Origin: Nocardioides sp.
GTDB lineage: Bacteria; Actinomycetota; Actinomycetes; Propionibacteriales; Nocardioidaceae
DNA: 33,571 bases
Direction: 5' to 3'
Assembly (NCBI RefSeq): GCF_016462705.1
Contig: NZ_JAEMSS010000027.1
Span: forward strand, 1 to 33,571
Shown here: positions 8,055-16,180 of the stretch, piece after piece
Layout: each line of letters starts with the position of its first letter
How positions within the stretch are numbered: the first letter of the stretch is position 1
Made by a program: the position numbers and the translations under genes
Notes under the pieces: generated by a model
The model's database searches: none
Told to the model about the DNA's origin: nothing
What the model saw: only the letters and a program-made list of their open reading frames with translations

Positions 8055-9002
8055 ATGCCCGCCATCACCGTCGACGACCTCACCGTGCTCGACCGTGTGA
8101 AGGAGCCCGGCCTGGGCGACCAGCCGCGCCCGGTCTGGCAGGTCACCACGGCTCCCACCGGCTTCGAGGGCGAGGGCTTCCCGGTGCGGCGCGCGTTCGC
8201 CGGCATCGACCTGGCCCAGCTCGACCCGTTCATCATGATGGACCAGATGGGCGAGGTGGAGTACGCGCCGGGCGAGCCCAAGGGGACCCCGTGGCACCCG
8301 CACCGCGGCTTCGAGACGGTCACCTACATCATCGACGGCGTCTTCGACCACCAGGACAGCCATGGCGGCGGGGGCACCATCACCAACGGTGACACCCAGT
8401 GGATGACCGCCGGCTCCGGGCTGCTGCACATCGAGGCGCCGCCGGAGTGGCTGGTCCAGCAGGGCGGCCTGTTCCACGGCATCCAGCTCTGGGTCAACCT
8501 GCCCCGCGACGCGAAGATGAACAACCCGAAGTACCAGGACATCCGCTCCCAGGAGGTCGCGCTGCTCGGCTCCGCGGACGCCGGTGCGCTGGTCCGGGTC
8601 ATCGCCGGGTCGGTGGACGGGCACGACGGGCCGGGGTCGACGTTCACCCCGATGTCGCTGGTGCACGCCACCCTCGAGCCCGGTGCCCGCCTCGACCTGC
8701 CCTGGAACGTCGACTTCAACGCCCTGGTCTATGTCCTCAACGGCAAGGGCACGGTCGGCACCGAGGCACGCCCGATCCAGCAGGGCCAGTCGGCGGTGCT
8801 CGGCGCGGGTGACTACCTCTCGCTCACCGCGGACCGCAGCCAGGAGACCCGCTCGCCGAAGATGGACGTGATCGTCGTGGGCGGGCAGCCGATCCGCGAG
8901 CCGCTGGCCTGGGCCGGCCCGTTCGTGATGAACACCAAGTCCGAGGTCATGCAGGCCTACGAGGACTTCCAGAAGGGCCACTTCGGGCACATCCCTGCGT
9001 AG
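8055..9002 (+). CDS. Pirin family protein (bicupin)
   Basis: 315 aa cupin-superfamily protein. The N-terminal cupin carries the pirin metal ligands: His81 and His83 (WHPHRGFETVTY), His125 and Glu127 (GLLHIE), the same arrangement as the iron site of human pirin and the quercetinase-active bacterial pirin. The C-terminal cupin (about 190-290, PGARLDLPWNVDFNALVYVLNGKG) lacks an obvious metal set, as usual. ATG 8055 is preceded by GAAGAGAG; a GTG at 8046 overlaps this purine-rich site and is less likely. The acylase gene begins 9 nt after its stop, so the two are cotranscribed. Bacterial pirins have been linked to quercetin dioxygenase activity and to redox or metabolic regulation; which applies here is unknown. 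Cytosolic, no signal. Confidence 0.9.
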   Translation: MPAITVDDLTVLDRVKEPGLGDQPRPVWQVTTAPTGFEGEGFPVRRAFAGIDLAQLDPFIMMDQMGEVEYAPGEPKGTPWHPHRGFETVTYIIDGVFDHQDSHGGGGTITNGDTQWMTAGSGLLHIEAPPEWLVQQGGLFHGIQLWVNLPRDAKMNNPKYQDIRSQEVALLGSADAGALVRVIAGSVDGHDGPGSTFTPMSLVHATLEPGARLDLPWNVDFNALVYVLNGKGTVGTEARPIQQGQSAVLGAGDYLSLTADRSQETRSPKMDVIVVGGQPIREPLAWAGPFVMNTKSEVMQAYEDFQKGHFGHIPA

Positions 9003-9011
9003 GGTCACCGG

Positions 9012-11078
9012 GTGGCCCGGCTCTACCGCGACGCGTACGGCGTCCCGCACGTCCGGGCCACCTCGGTGCTCGACCTGGCGCGCGGCCAGGGCTTCGTCAC
9101 TGCCCAGGACCGGGCCTGGCAGCTCGAGCACCTCCGTCGCCGCGCGACGGGCAGCGCGGCCGAGGTCCTCGGCCGGCGCCTGCTCGACTGGGACGTCCTG
9201 GTCCGGAGGACCCGGATCGCCGACACCGCGCGGCGCGCCTTCGCGACCCTGGGCGCGGAGTCGCAGTCGTTCGTCTCGGCGTACGTCGACGGTGTCAACG
9301 CGGGCCTGCACGCGGACGCTCCCGAGCTGCAGCGGCTCGGCATCGAACCGGCCCCCTGGGAGCCCTGGACGCCGCTGGCGGTCTTCCACGCCCAGCACCT
9401 GCTCTTCGCCGCACTGCCGGACAAGCTGTGGCAGCACCGGGCCCGCTCGGTGCTCGGCGACCACGCCCGCTTCCTGGCGCGTGACGGAGCGGTCACCGCG
9501 GGCAGCAACGCCTGGGCGGTGGGCGGTGCCCGGGCGGCGAGCGGCCTCCCGCTGGTCGGCGGCGACCCGCACCGGGTGATCGAGTCGCCCGGCGTCTACG
9601 CGCAGGTGCGCCTCGTCTGCGAGAGCCCGGACGGCGGGGACGACTTCGACGTCGTCGGGTTCACGTTCCCCGGCGTCCCGGGGGTCCAGCACTTCGCGCA
9701 CGCCGGTGACGTCGCCTGGGCCATCACGAACGCGTGCGCCGACTACCAGGACGTCTTCGACGAGTCCCTGGACGACGTCGTCGAGAGCGGCGAGGAGCTG
9801 GTCCAGGTCCGCGGTGAGGACCCGGTCCCGGTGGAGGTGGCGTCGACCCCGCGCGGGCCGCTGTTCGAGATCGACCGCGCGGGTGGCCGTGGGCTCGCCG
9901 TCCGGGACGCCGCCACGGTCCTGGGTGACCTCGGCTTCGACGCCCTGCTGCCGCTGCTGCGCGCGCGGACCGTCGACGACGTGGACGCCGCCCTCGACGC
10001 CTGGGTCGAGCCGGGCAACAACGTGGTCATCGCCGACCGGGACGGCACGGTCCGGTTCCGGTACGCCGGCCGGGTCCCGGTCCACCCCGACGCCCAGCGC
10101 CACGGCATCGTCGCGAGCGACGACCCGGACGGCGGCTGGACCGGCTGGCTCGACCTCCCGCGCCACGACGTGCCACCCGAGGGGCAGGTCGTCACCGCCA
10201 ACGAGCGCCGGGGTGCCGAGAGCGCGCCGATCGGCAACACCTTCGCGCCCCAGCACCGGGCCCAGCGGCTGCACACGCTCCTCCGCGGGCGCGACGACCT
10301 GACGCCGGCGGACTTCGAGCGGTTCCACGACGACACGGTCAACACCGCCGCGCTCGGCCCCGTGCGCCTCGTCCGCGACCTGCGGCCAGGACCCGGGGGC
10401 GCCCAGGTGCAGGACCTGATCGTGTCCTGGGACGGCCGGATGGACGCCGACTCGGCCGGCGCGGCGGCGTACGCCGCCTGGCGGACGGCGCTGACCCGGC
10501 GGCTGGTCGCGGAGCCGGCGTTCGCGGACCTCCGCGACAACGGAGTCCACGGCCCTGTCTTCGCGCCCTATCTGGACATCACCGCGTGGGTCGGTCTCGC
10601 GCTCGAGACCATCCTCGCCGCGAGCGCCGCTGCCCGGCCGTTCGGGATCGACGTGCGCCGGTTGGCGACCCTCGCCCTCGACGACGCGGTCGGTCACCCG
10701 GCCACGTGGGGCGACACGCACGTGCTCGGTCCCACCCACGGCTTCGACCTCGGCGACGACGACCTGGTCGCACCGCCGGTGCCGGCGGTGCCGGTGAGCG
10801 GCGACATCGACTGCGTGCGCTGCACCGGCTCCCTGCCGGCGATCACCGACGAGTGCTACCGGGGATCCGTCGCGCGGTACGTGTGGGACCTGTCCGGCGT
10901 CGGAGCCAGCGGTTGGGTGGTGCCGATGGGCGCGTCCGGCGACCCCCGGAGCCCGCACCACCTCGACCAGCTCGACGCCTGGGCAGAAGGCCGCCTGGTG
11001 CCCGTCGTCACCGACTGGGACGAGCTGACCGAGGTCAGCGGAGCGCCGCCCCCAGGCGGCGGACCAGTGGTCGCATGA
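9012..11078 (+). CDS. Penicillin-acylase family Ntn-hydrolase, apparently cytosolic
   Basis: 688 aa, start GTG 9012, 9 nt after pirin. The N-terminus (ARLYRDAYGVPHVRA, then ARGQGFVTAQDRAWQLEHLRR) is the alpha-chain signature of penicillin/AHL acylases. The autocatalytic cleavage site and nucleophile are at Ser165 (TAGSNAWAVGG), so processing would give a ~164-residue alpha chain and a ~524-residue beta chain. NNVVIADRDGTVRFRYAGRVP and VVTANERRG are typical beta-chain segments. No signal peptide is visible, unlike classical periplasmic or secreted penicillin acylases, and it is on the short side for the family. It cuts an amide bond; candidates are penicillins, N-acyl-homoserine lactones or other acylated amines, and the substrate is not deducible. 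Its 3' end overlaps the opposite gene by 44 nt. Confidence 0.88.
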   Translation: MARLYRDAYGVPHVRATSVLDLARGQGFVTAQDRAWQLEHLRRRATGSAAEVLGRRLLDWDVLVRRTRIADTARRAFATLGAESQSFVSAYVDGVNAGLHADAPELQRLGIEPAPWEPWTPLAVFHAQHLLFAALPDKLWQHRARSVLGDHARFLARDGAVTAGSNAWAVGGARAASGLPLVGGDPHRVIESPGVYAQVRLVCESPDGGDDFDVVGFTFPGVPGVQHFAHAGDVAWAITNACADYQDVFDESLDDVVESGEELVQVRGEDPVPVEVASTPRGPLFEIDRAGGRGLAVRDAATVLGDLGFDALLPLLRARTVDDVDAALDAWVEPGNNVVIADRDGTVRFRYAGRVPVHPDAQRHGIVASDDPDGGWTGWLDLPRHDVPPEGQVVTANERRGAESAPIGNTFAPQHRAQRLHTLLRGRDDLTPADFERFHDDTVNTAALGPVRLVRDLRPGPGGAQVQDLIVSWDGRMDADSAGAAAYAAWRTALTRRLVAEPAFADLRDNGVHGPVFAPYLDITAWVGLALETILAASAAARPFGIDVRRLATLALDDAVGHPATWGDTHVLGPTHGFDLGDDDLVAPPVPAVPVSGDIDCVRCTGSLPAITDECYRGSVARYVWDLSGVGASGWVVPMGASGDPRSPHHLDQLDAWAEGRLVPVVTDWDELTEVSGAPPPGGGPVVA

Positions 11079-13563
11079 GCTGCCAGTAGGCGATCCCGAC
11101 CGCGAACGAGGCGAGCGTCGCCAGCAGCGGGTAGTCGTCCTCGAGGTGGGGGTAGACCTGCCAGTGCGTCAGGTAGACGAACAGGGACGACGCGGCCAGT
11201 ACGCCGACCACCGAGGCGACCCGGGCGGGCACGCGGACCGAGGGCACCCAGGCCAGCGCCGCGACCGCCACGACGACCAGCAGCTCGCGCTGCGGGTCGC
11301 CGAAGAACCCGGCCACCCCGGCCGCCGTCCCGAGGAGCACCACCCCCCGGTGCGCCGTGGTCCGCGCTCGTTGTGCCAGCCAGCCGGCTGCGAAGCACCA
11401 GGCCACGACGCCGACGGTGTAGCGCTCGGTGGGACCGGCCTCGATCCCCACCCAGACGAAGCGGACAGCGAGTGCGACGGCCAGCAGTGCTGCCGCCGTC
11501 GCGAACGGCGAGCGCCGCTCCCAGCGGTCGAACGCGCGCAGCGACAGGAGGGCGGCGAGCACCACCGAGGTCCACACCAGGGCCTCGAGGAACCAGAACT
11601 GCCACTGGTCGGTCCACCGGTCCGACCCCAGTAGTCCGTTGAGGTAGACCGCGGTGCGCAGGTCGTAGGCGCCGGTCGTCAGGCCTACGGCAGCGATGAA
11701 GAGCGTGCTCGGCACGACGACCTGGGCGGTGGCGACGAGGGCGTTGCGCACCCGGGCGGCGCGCGGCGCGTCGGTGAGGTGGAAGCGGGCGAAGTTGTAG
11801 CCCGCGACGGCCAGCAGCACGTGCGCCCCGCCCATGACCGTGAACAGGTCGGCGTGCGAGCCGACGACCGCGAGGATCGCCAGTGCGCGCAGCAGCATGG
11901 TCGGGTCGAGGAGCACGCCTCGGCCGCTGCGCCGGGCCGATGCCAGCTCGGTCGCGGTGCGGTGCGGCCAGTCGGGCGGCAGGTCGCCGAGCCGACGGCT
12001 GAGCCGGGTGGCGAGCTCGACGTAGGAGAGCGAGTCGCCGCCGAGCCCGACGAAGGTGGAGTCCACCGTCGCGTCGGGCCGGCCCAGCACCAGCGCGATC
12101 TCGTCGCGGACCTCCTCGGGCGTCACCGGTCCGGACTGGGCCGTGGCGCCGGGCCGTCCGGCCTCGGCCAGGGTGGTGAGCTCGGCCATCCGGGTCAGCG
12201 CCGCCCGGTCGGGCTTGCCCGAGCCGGTCCGCGGCAGCTCGGCGACGTGCTGCACCCGGACGGCCCCGACCGGGAGCCCCGCGGCCTCGGCCACCCGGGC
12301 GCGGACGGCGTCGGCGCGACGTGGGCGGGTGGTGAAGGCGTGCAGGCACTCGCCGTGCGCGGCGCACCAGACGGGCGTCCGGGGCGTGGAGGCCTGCTCC
12401 TCGACCCGGTCCAGGTCGAGCCGCAGCCCGAACAGCTTCGCGTGTCGCCCGGTCCGCCCGGTGACCTCGAACAGCCCGTCGCGGAGCCGGCCGAGGTCGC
12501 CGGTGCGCAGCTCGCTGACCGTCCTGCCCCGCGCCAGGTCGGCCGCCGAGTCGGCGTACCCGAGCATCACGTTGGGGCCGGAGTAGACGAGCTCGCCCAC
12601 GCCGGGATCGGCACCCTCGACCGGGTCGAGCCGCAGCGACCCGCCCGGGATGGGGACGCCGATGGCCTCGGGTCGCGTGGCAGCGAGCTCCGGCGGCAGG
12701 TAGGCCATCCGGGCGGTCGCCTCGGTCTGGCCGTACATGACGAAGAGGTCCCAGCCGTCGCGCTCGCCCAGCGACGCGTACCGGCGGACCAGGTCGGGTG
12801 CGAGCCGACCGCCGGCCTGGGTGACACGGCGCAGCGACGGGTGCCGCCGCTCGGCGAACCCGGACCGCTCGAGCAGCTCGAAGGTGTAGGGGACGCCCGC
12901 GAACGACGTCGCCCTGGCGTCGTCGAAACGGTCCCAGAAGCACTGGTCGACGACCGACTGCTCCGTCAGCAGCAGACCGGCGCCGACCGAGAGGTGGCTG
13001 TGCACGACGGACAGCCCGTAGCAGTAGTGCAGGGGCAGGGTCGTGGCCGCGCGGTCGTGCGAGGTCAGGCCGAGGTAGCCGGCGATGCTCGCCGCGTTGC
13101 TGGTGATGTTGTCCTCCGACAGCCGGACCAGCTTGGGCGAGCCGGTCGACCCGGACGTGCTCAGCAGCAGGGCCAGGTCCGGGTGCAGGTCATGGGCCGA
13201 CCCCTCGCGCCGCGGGGTGCTCTGCCATCCGTCGTCCGTGCGCCGGACCAGCAGGTCGGGGTCGTAGGTGTCCATCAGCGACCGGGACCGGTGGGCGGCA
13301 TCGTCGGGGACCAGCAGGACGACGTGTCCGTGCTGGAGCGCGGCCAGGTAGGCCACCAGCGCGTCGGGGTGGTTGGCGCCCTCGACCATGACCAGACGTC
13401 GCGTGGTTCCCAGCACGTCGTGGGCGAATGCGTCGACGCGCTCGGCGAGCTCGGCATAGCTCACCTCGCCGTCCGGGCCGAGGTAGGCCGGGCGGCCGCC
13501 GTGCCGAGCGAGACCGAAGACCGACTCGCGCCGGGTGCGGTCGGGAGCGAGCAGCACCGTCAC
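11035..13563 (-). CDS. Adenylation domain - carrier protein - acyltransferase-3 membrane domain fusion
   Basis: 842 aa. (1) AMP-forming ligase at 1-460: P-loop STSGSTGSPK (135-144), MYGQTEAT (276-283), TGDLGRL (354-360), hinge region GRTGRHAKLFGLRLDLDRVE (369-388), catalytic Lys450 in GSGKPDR. (2) Phosphopantetheine carrier domain at about 480-545, Ser511 in GLGGDSL. (3) A polytopic acyltransferase-3 domain at about 556-840 with roughly 9-10 spans; TM1 carries the family R-X10-H motif (Arg559, His570), with WFLEALVW and SLFVYLTHW further on. One chain therefore can activate an acid, tether it and move the acyl group at or across the membrane. The GTG start forms a GTGA overlap with the fbpC stop, so it belongs to the iron operon. 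The substrate is unknown. There is no condensation or thioesterase domain, so it is not a standard NRPS. Confidence 0.88.
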   Translation of the reverse strand: MTVLLAPDRTRRESVFGLARHGGRPAYLGPDGEVSYAELAERVDAFAHDVLGTTRRLVMVEGANHPDALVAYLAALQHGHVVLLVPDDAAHRSRSLMDTYDPDLLVRRTDDGWQSTPRREGSAHDLHPDLALLLSTSGSTGSPKLVRLSEDNITSNAASIAGYLGLTSHDRAATTLPLHYCYGLSVVHSHLSVGAGLLLTEQSVVDQCFWDRFDDARATSFAGVPYTFELLERSGFAERRHPSLRRVTQAGGRLAPDLVRRYASLGERDGWDLFVMYGQTEATARMAYLPPELAATRPEAIGVPIPGGSLRLDPVEGADPGVGELVYSGPNVMLGYADSAADLARGRTVSELRTGDLGRLRDGLFEVTGRTGRHAKLFGLRLDLDRVEEQASTPRTPVWCAAHGECLHAFTTRPRRADAVRARVAEAAGLPVGAVRVQHVAELPRTGSGKPDRAALTRMAELTTLAEAGRPGATAQSGPVTPEEVRDEIALVLGRPDATVDSTFVGLGGDSLSYVELATRLSRRLGDLPPDWPHRTATELASARRSGRGVLLDPTMLLRALAILAVVGSHADLFTVMGGAHVLLAVAGYNFARFHLTDAPRAARVRNALVATAQVVVPSTLFIAAVGLTTGAYDLRTAVYLNGLLGSDRWTDQWQFWFLEALVWTSVVLAALLSLRAFDRWERRSPFATAAALLAVALAVRFVWVGIEAGPTERYTVGVVAWCFAAGWLAQRARTTAHRGVVLLGTAAGVAGFFGDPQRELLVVVAVAALAWVPSVRVPARVASVVGVLAASSLFVYLTHWQVYPHLEDDYPLLATLASFAVGIAYWQLMRPLVRRLGAALR

Positions 13564-14585
13564 GGGAAGACCACCACCGGGCCGGCCACGGAGACGGTGA
13601 CCGTGGCGCCGACCTCCGGGACGTCCAGGCCTCCGGCCCGGGCCACCACCACGGGACCATCGGGCAGCACGGTCAGCGTGACCGACGCGTCGTGGCCGTA
13701 GTAGGCGACCTCGTCGACCCGCGCCTTGACGGTCGCGGCGCCCGCCCCGATCAGCACCTGCTCGGGTCTCACCAGCACCTCGGCCGCGCCGTCACCGACA
13801 TCACCCGCCACGGGGAGCTCTCCGAGGGCGGTCGACGCCACGCCAGCGCGCACGGCCGCGGGGAGCATCGCCGCGCCGCCGACGAAGCGGGCGACCCCGG
13901 CGTCCACCGGGGAGCGGTAGATCTCGCGAGGTGTGGCGGCCTGCACCACCTTGCCCTCGCGCATCACCGCGACCTGGTCGGCCAGGCTCAGCGCCTCGTC
14001 CTGGTCGTGGGTGACCAGCACGGCGGTCGCGTGCGCCACCCGCAGGGCGCGCAGGACGGCCCGTCCGGTGCTGGCGCGCAGCGAGGCGTCGAGCGAGGAG
14101 AAGGGCTCGTCCAGCAGCACCACCGACGGCTCCGGCGCCAGCGCCCGGGCCAGGGCGACGCGCTGCTGCTGGCCGCCCGACAGCTGGTGGGGGTACCGGG
14201 AGCCGAAGGCCGCGGGCAGCTCCACGAGGTCCAGCACCTCGCCGACGCGGGCCGAGCGACGCTGGCTGCGTGGCAGGCCGAAGGCGATGTTGGCCGCCAC
14301 GTCGAGGTGCGGGAAGAGCGCGCCCTCCTGGGGGACGTACCCGACCTTGCGCTGCTGTGGCGGCAGGGCGCGGCCGTCACCGGCCACCACGACGTCGCCG
14401 AACCTGATCGTGCCGGCCTCGGGCACCACGAACCCGGCGATCAGCCGGAGCAGGGTGGTCTTGCCACACCCTGACGGTCCGAGGACCGCGGTCACGGAGT
14501 CGTGCGGCACCGTCAGGTCAACCGCCGCCACCGCGCGTACGTCCGTGAAGGACTTGCTGACCCCTCGCAGCTCGAGCCTGGTCAT
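13560..14585 (-). CDS. fbpC: Fe(III) ABC transporter ATPase (FbpC type)
   Basis: 341 aa ATPase of the ferric iron importer. Walker A GPSGCGKTT (36-44), Q-loop YVPQEGALFPHL (83-94), signature LSGGQQQR (135-142), Walker B VVLLDE (155-160), H-loop His193, then a C-terminal regulatory TOBE-like region (about 245-341) as in FbpC/PotA-type ATPases. The ATG at 14585 overlaps the permease stop (ATGA), and its TGA overlaps the start of the ligase fusion. A longer reading in this frame up to 15902 only runs through the permease gene and is not real. Iron specificity is inferred from the IdeR-like box and the FbpA partner; alone, the ATPase would be compatible with thiamine or polyamine transport. Confidence 0.9.
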   Translation of the reverse strand: MTRLELRGVSKSFTDVRAVAAVDLTVPHDSVTAVLGPSGCGKTTLLRLIAGFVVPEAGTIRFGDVVVAGDGRALPPQQRKVGYVPQEGALFPHLDVAANIAFGLPRSQRRSARVGEVLDLVELPAAFGSRYPHQLSGGQQQRVALARALAPEPSVVLLDEPFSSLDASLRASTGRAVLRALRVAHATAVLVTHDQDEALSLADQVAVMREGKVVQAATPREIYRSPVDAGVARFVGGAAMLPAAVRAGVASTALGELPVAGDVGDGAAEVLVRPEQVLIGAGAATVKARVDEVAYYGHDASVTLTVLPDGPVVVARAGGLDVPEVGATVTVSVAGPVVVFP

Positions 14586-16180
14586 CGTGGGGCCTCCCAC
14601 GGCGACGAGAGGCTCGCGTGACGGCCCAGCAGGACCGCGGCCGGGATCGAGATGAGCACCATGAGGAGGGCGTACGGCGCGGCCGCGCCGTACGCCACCG
14701 AGGACGACTCCGCCCAGAAGCGCGTGGCCAGGGTCGTGGTGTCGATCGGGGCCAGCATCAGGGTCGCGGTCAGCTCGGTCGAGACGGCGAGGAACACCAG
14801 CGCGGCGCCGGCGCCGATCCCGGGGGCGATGATCGGCAACGTCACCCGGCGCACCGTGGCGAGCGACCCGACGCCCAGGCTGTGGGCGACCTCGTCGAGG
14901 AGGACGGGCGCCTGCTCGAGGGCGGCACGCACGCTGACCACCGCGCGCGGGAGGAACATGATCGCGTAGGCGAGCAGGAGCAGGACGTAGGTCTGGTAGA
15001 TCGGCTGGACCGCACGGATCGACACGGTCACCAGGGCCAGGGCGACCACGATGCCGGGGAGCGCGTTGGCGACGTACGTGCTGCGCTCCACCAGGTTGCT
15101 GGTCAGGCCCGGGTAGCGCACCGCGAGCCAGGCCGCGGGCATCGCGAGCACGACGGTCGCGGCGGCCGCGGCCGCGCCGAGGCCCAGGGAGGTGCCGGCG
15201 GCCGCGGCGAGCTCGCCGACCGGGAACTCGGTCGACGATCCGACCCGGAGCCAGTGGACCAGGCTGTAGGCCGGCAGCCCGACGGCCAGTGCCACCACCG
15301 CGGCGAGGACCAGCGTGAGCGGGCCCCGGCCGCCGCCGAGCCGGATGATCTCGACCGGCCGGGCCGCTCCTCGGGCCACCCGCGCGTAGCGGCGACGGCC
15401 CCGCAGCCGCAGCTCGGCGAGCAGGATCAGCATGCACAGCAGCACCAGGACGCTGGCGAGCATGTTGGCCGCCTCCCCGTTGAAGGTGGAGCCGTACTGG
15501 TCGTAGATCGCCGTGGTGAAGGTCGGGAACTGGAGCATCTGCAGGGCGCCGAACTCCGCGAGGAGGTGCAACGACACCAGCAGGCAGCCACCCAGGACCG
15601 CCGGCCGCAGCTGGGGTAGGACCACCCGCGCGAAGGTCCGTGCGCGGCTGTGCCCCAGCGAGTACGCCGCCTCCTCGAGCGCCGGGTCCAACCCGCGCAG
15701 GACGGCGACGACCGGCAGGTAGACGAGGGGGTAGTAGGACAACGTGATGACGACCAGGGCGCCGGTGAAGCCGTGGATGCCGGGGACGAGGGAGGCCCAG
15801 CTGTAGCTGTTGACGAACGCCGGCACGGCGAGCGGGGCCACCAGCAGGCCGTGCCAGACCCGCGACAGCGGGACGTCGGTGCGCTCCACCAGCCATGCGC
15901 ACCCGACGCCGAGCGCGGTGCAGGTCGCCGTGCAGCCCACGACCAGGGTCACGGTGTTGCCGAGGAGCTCGCCCACCCGCGGTCGGGCCACGAGGTCCCA
16001 GGCGTCGCCCGGTCCGATCAGTGCGGTGTAGACGACGACGAAGCCGAGAGGGACGAGGGCCAGTGCGCCCACGACCGACCCGGCGGCGAGCAGGGGAGCA
16101 GGAGGCCGCCGCCGTCGTTCGGCCGGCGGCGCCGGGGCGTCGCCCGGCGGCCGGTCCAGCGGAGCGGCGAGGGTGCTCAG
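14582..16180 (-). CDS. fbpB: Fe(III) ABC transporter permease (FbpB type, two fused permease halves)
   Basis: About 532 aa with about 12 membrane spans and two EAA loops (SLGHSRARTFARVVLP in the first half, SLGVGSLATVRRVTLPIIAPG in the second), the fused layout of FbpB/SfuB iron permeases. The N-terminus before the first span is Pro/Arg-rich. The start is problematic: the only start-like codon near the fbpA stop is CTG 16180, which gives the same 4-nt overlap (CTGA) seen elsewhere in this operon. The next in-frame GTG, near 16074, falls inside the first membrane span, and upstream starts lie deep in fbpA out of frame. I prefer CTG 16180, but an automated caller may choose otherwise. The 3' end overlaps fbpC by 4 nt. 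Confidence 0.88.
   Translation of the reverse strand: MSTLAAPLDRPPGDAPAPPAERRRRPPAPLLAAGSVVGALALVPLGFVVVYTALIGPGDAWDLVARPRVGELLGNTVTLVVGCTATCTALGVGCAWLVERTDVPLSRVWHGLLVAPLAVPAFVNSYSWASLVPGIHGFTGALVVITLSYYPLVYLPVVAVLRGLDPALEEAAYSLGHSRARTFARVVLPQLRPAVLGGCLLVSLHLLAEFGALQMLQFPTFTTAIYDQYGSTFNGEAANMLASVLVLLCMLILLAELRLRGRRRYARVARGAARPVEIIRLGGGRGPLTLVLAAVVALAVGLPAYSLVHWLRVGSSTEFPVGELAAAAGTSLGLGAAAAAATVVLAMPAAWLAVRYPGLTSNLVERSTYVANALPGIVVALALVTVSIRAVQPIYQTYVLLLLAYAIMFLPRAVVSVRAALEQAPVLLDEVAHSLGVGSLATVRRVTLPIIAPGIGAGAALVFLAVSTELTATLMLAPIDTTTLATRFWAESSSVAYGAAAPYALLMVLISIPAAVLLGRHASLSSPWEAPR

Noticed and set aside
6645..10961. A 1438-codon open frame on the minus strand
   Set aside because: It runs antisense through the lipase, pirin and acylase genes, which have clear family motifs on the plus strand. 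Its product is rich in Arg, His, Asp and Gly with no recognisable domain: a GC-rich shadow frame.
11779..13701. A 640-codon plus-strand frame opposite the adenylation fusion
   Set aside because: Low-complexity Gly/Arg/Val composition, no domain, and fully antisense to a gene with intact adenylation and carrier motifs.
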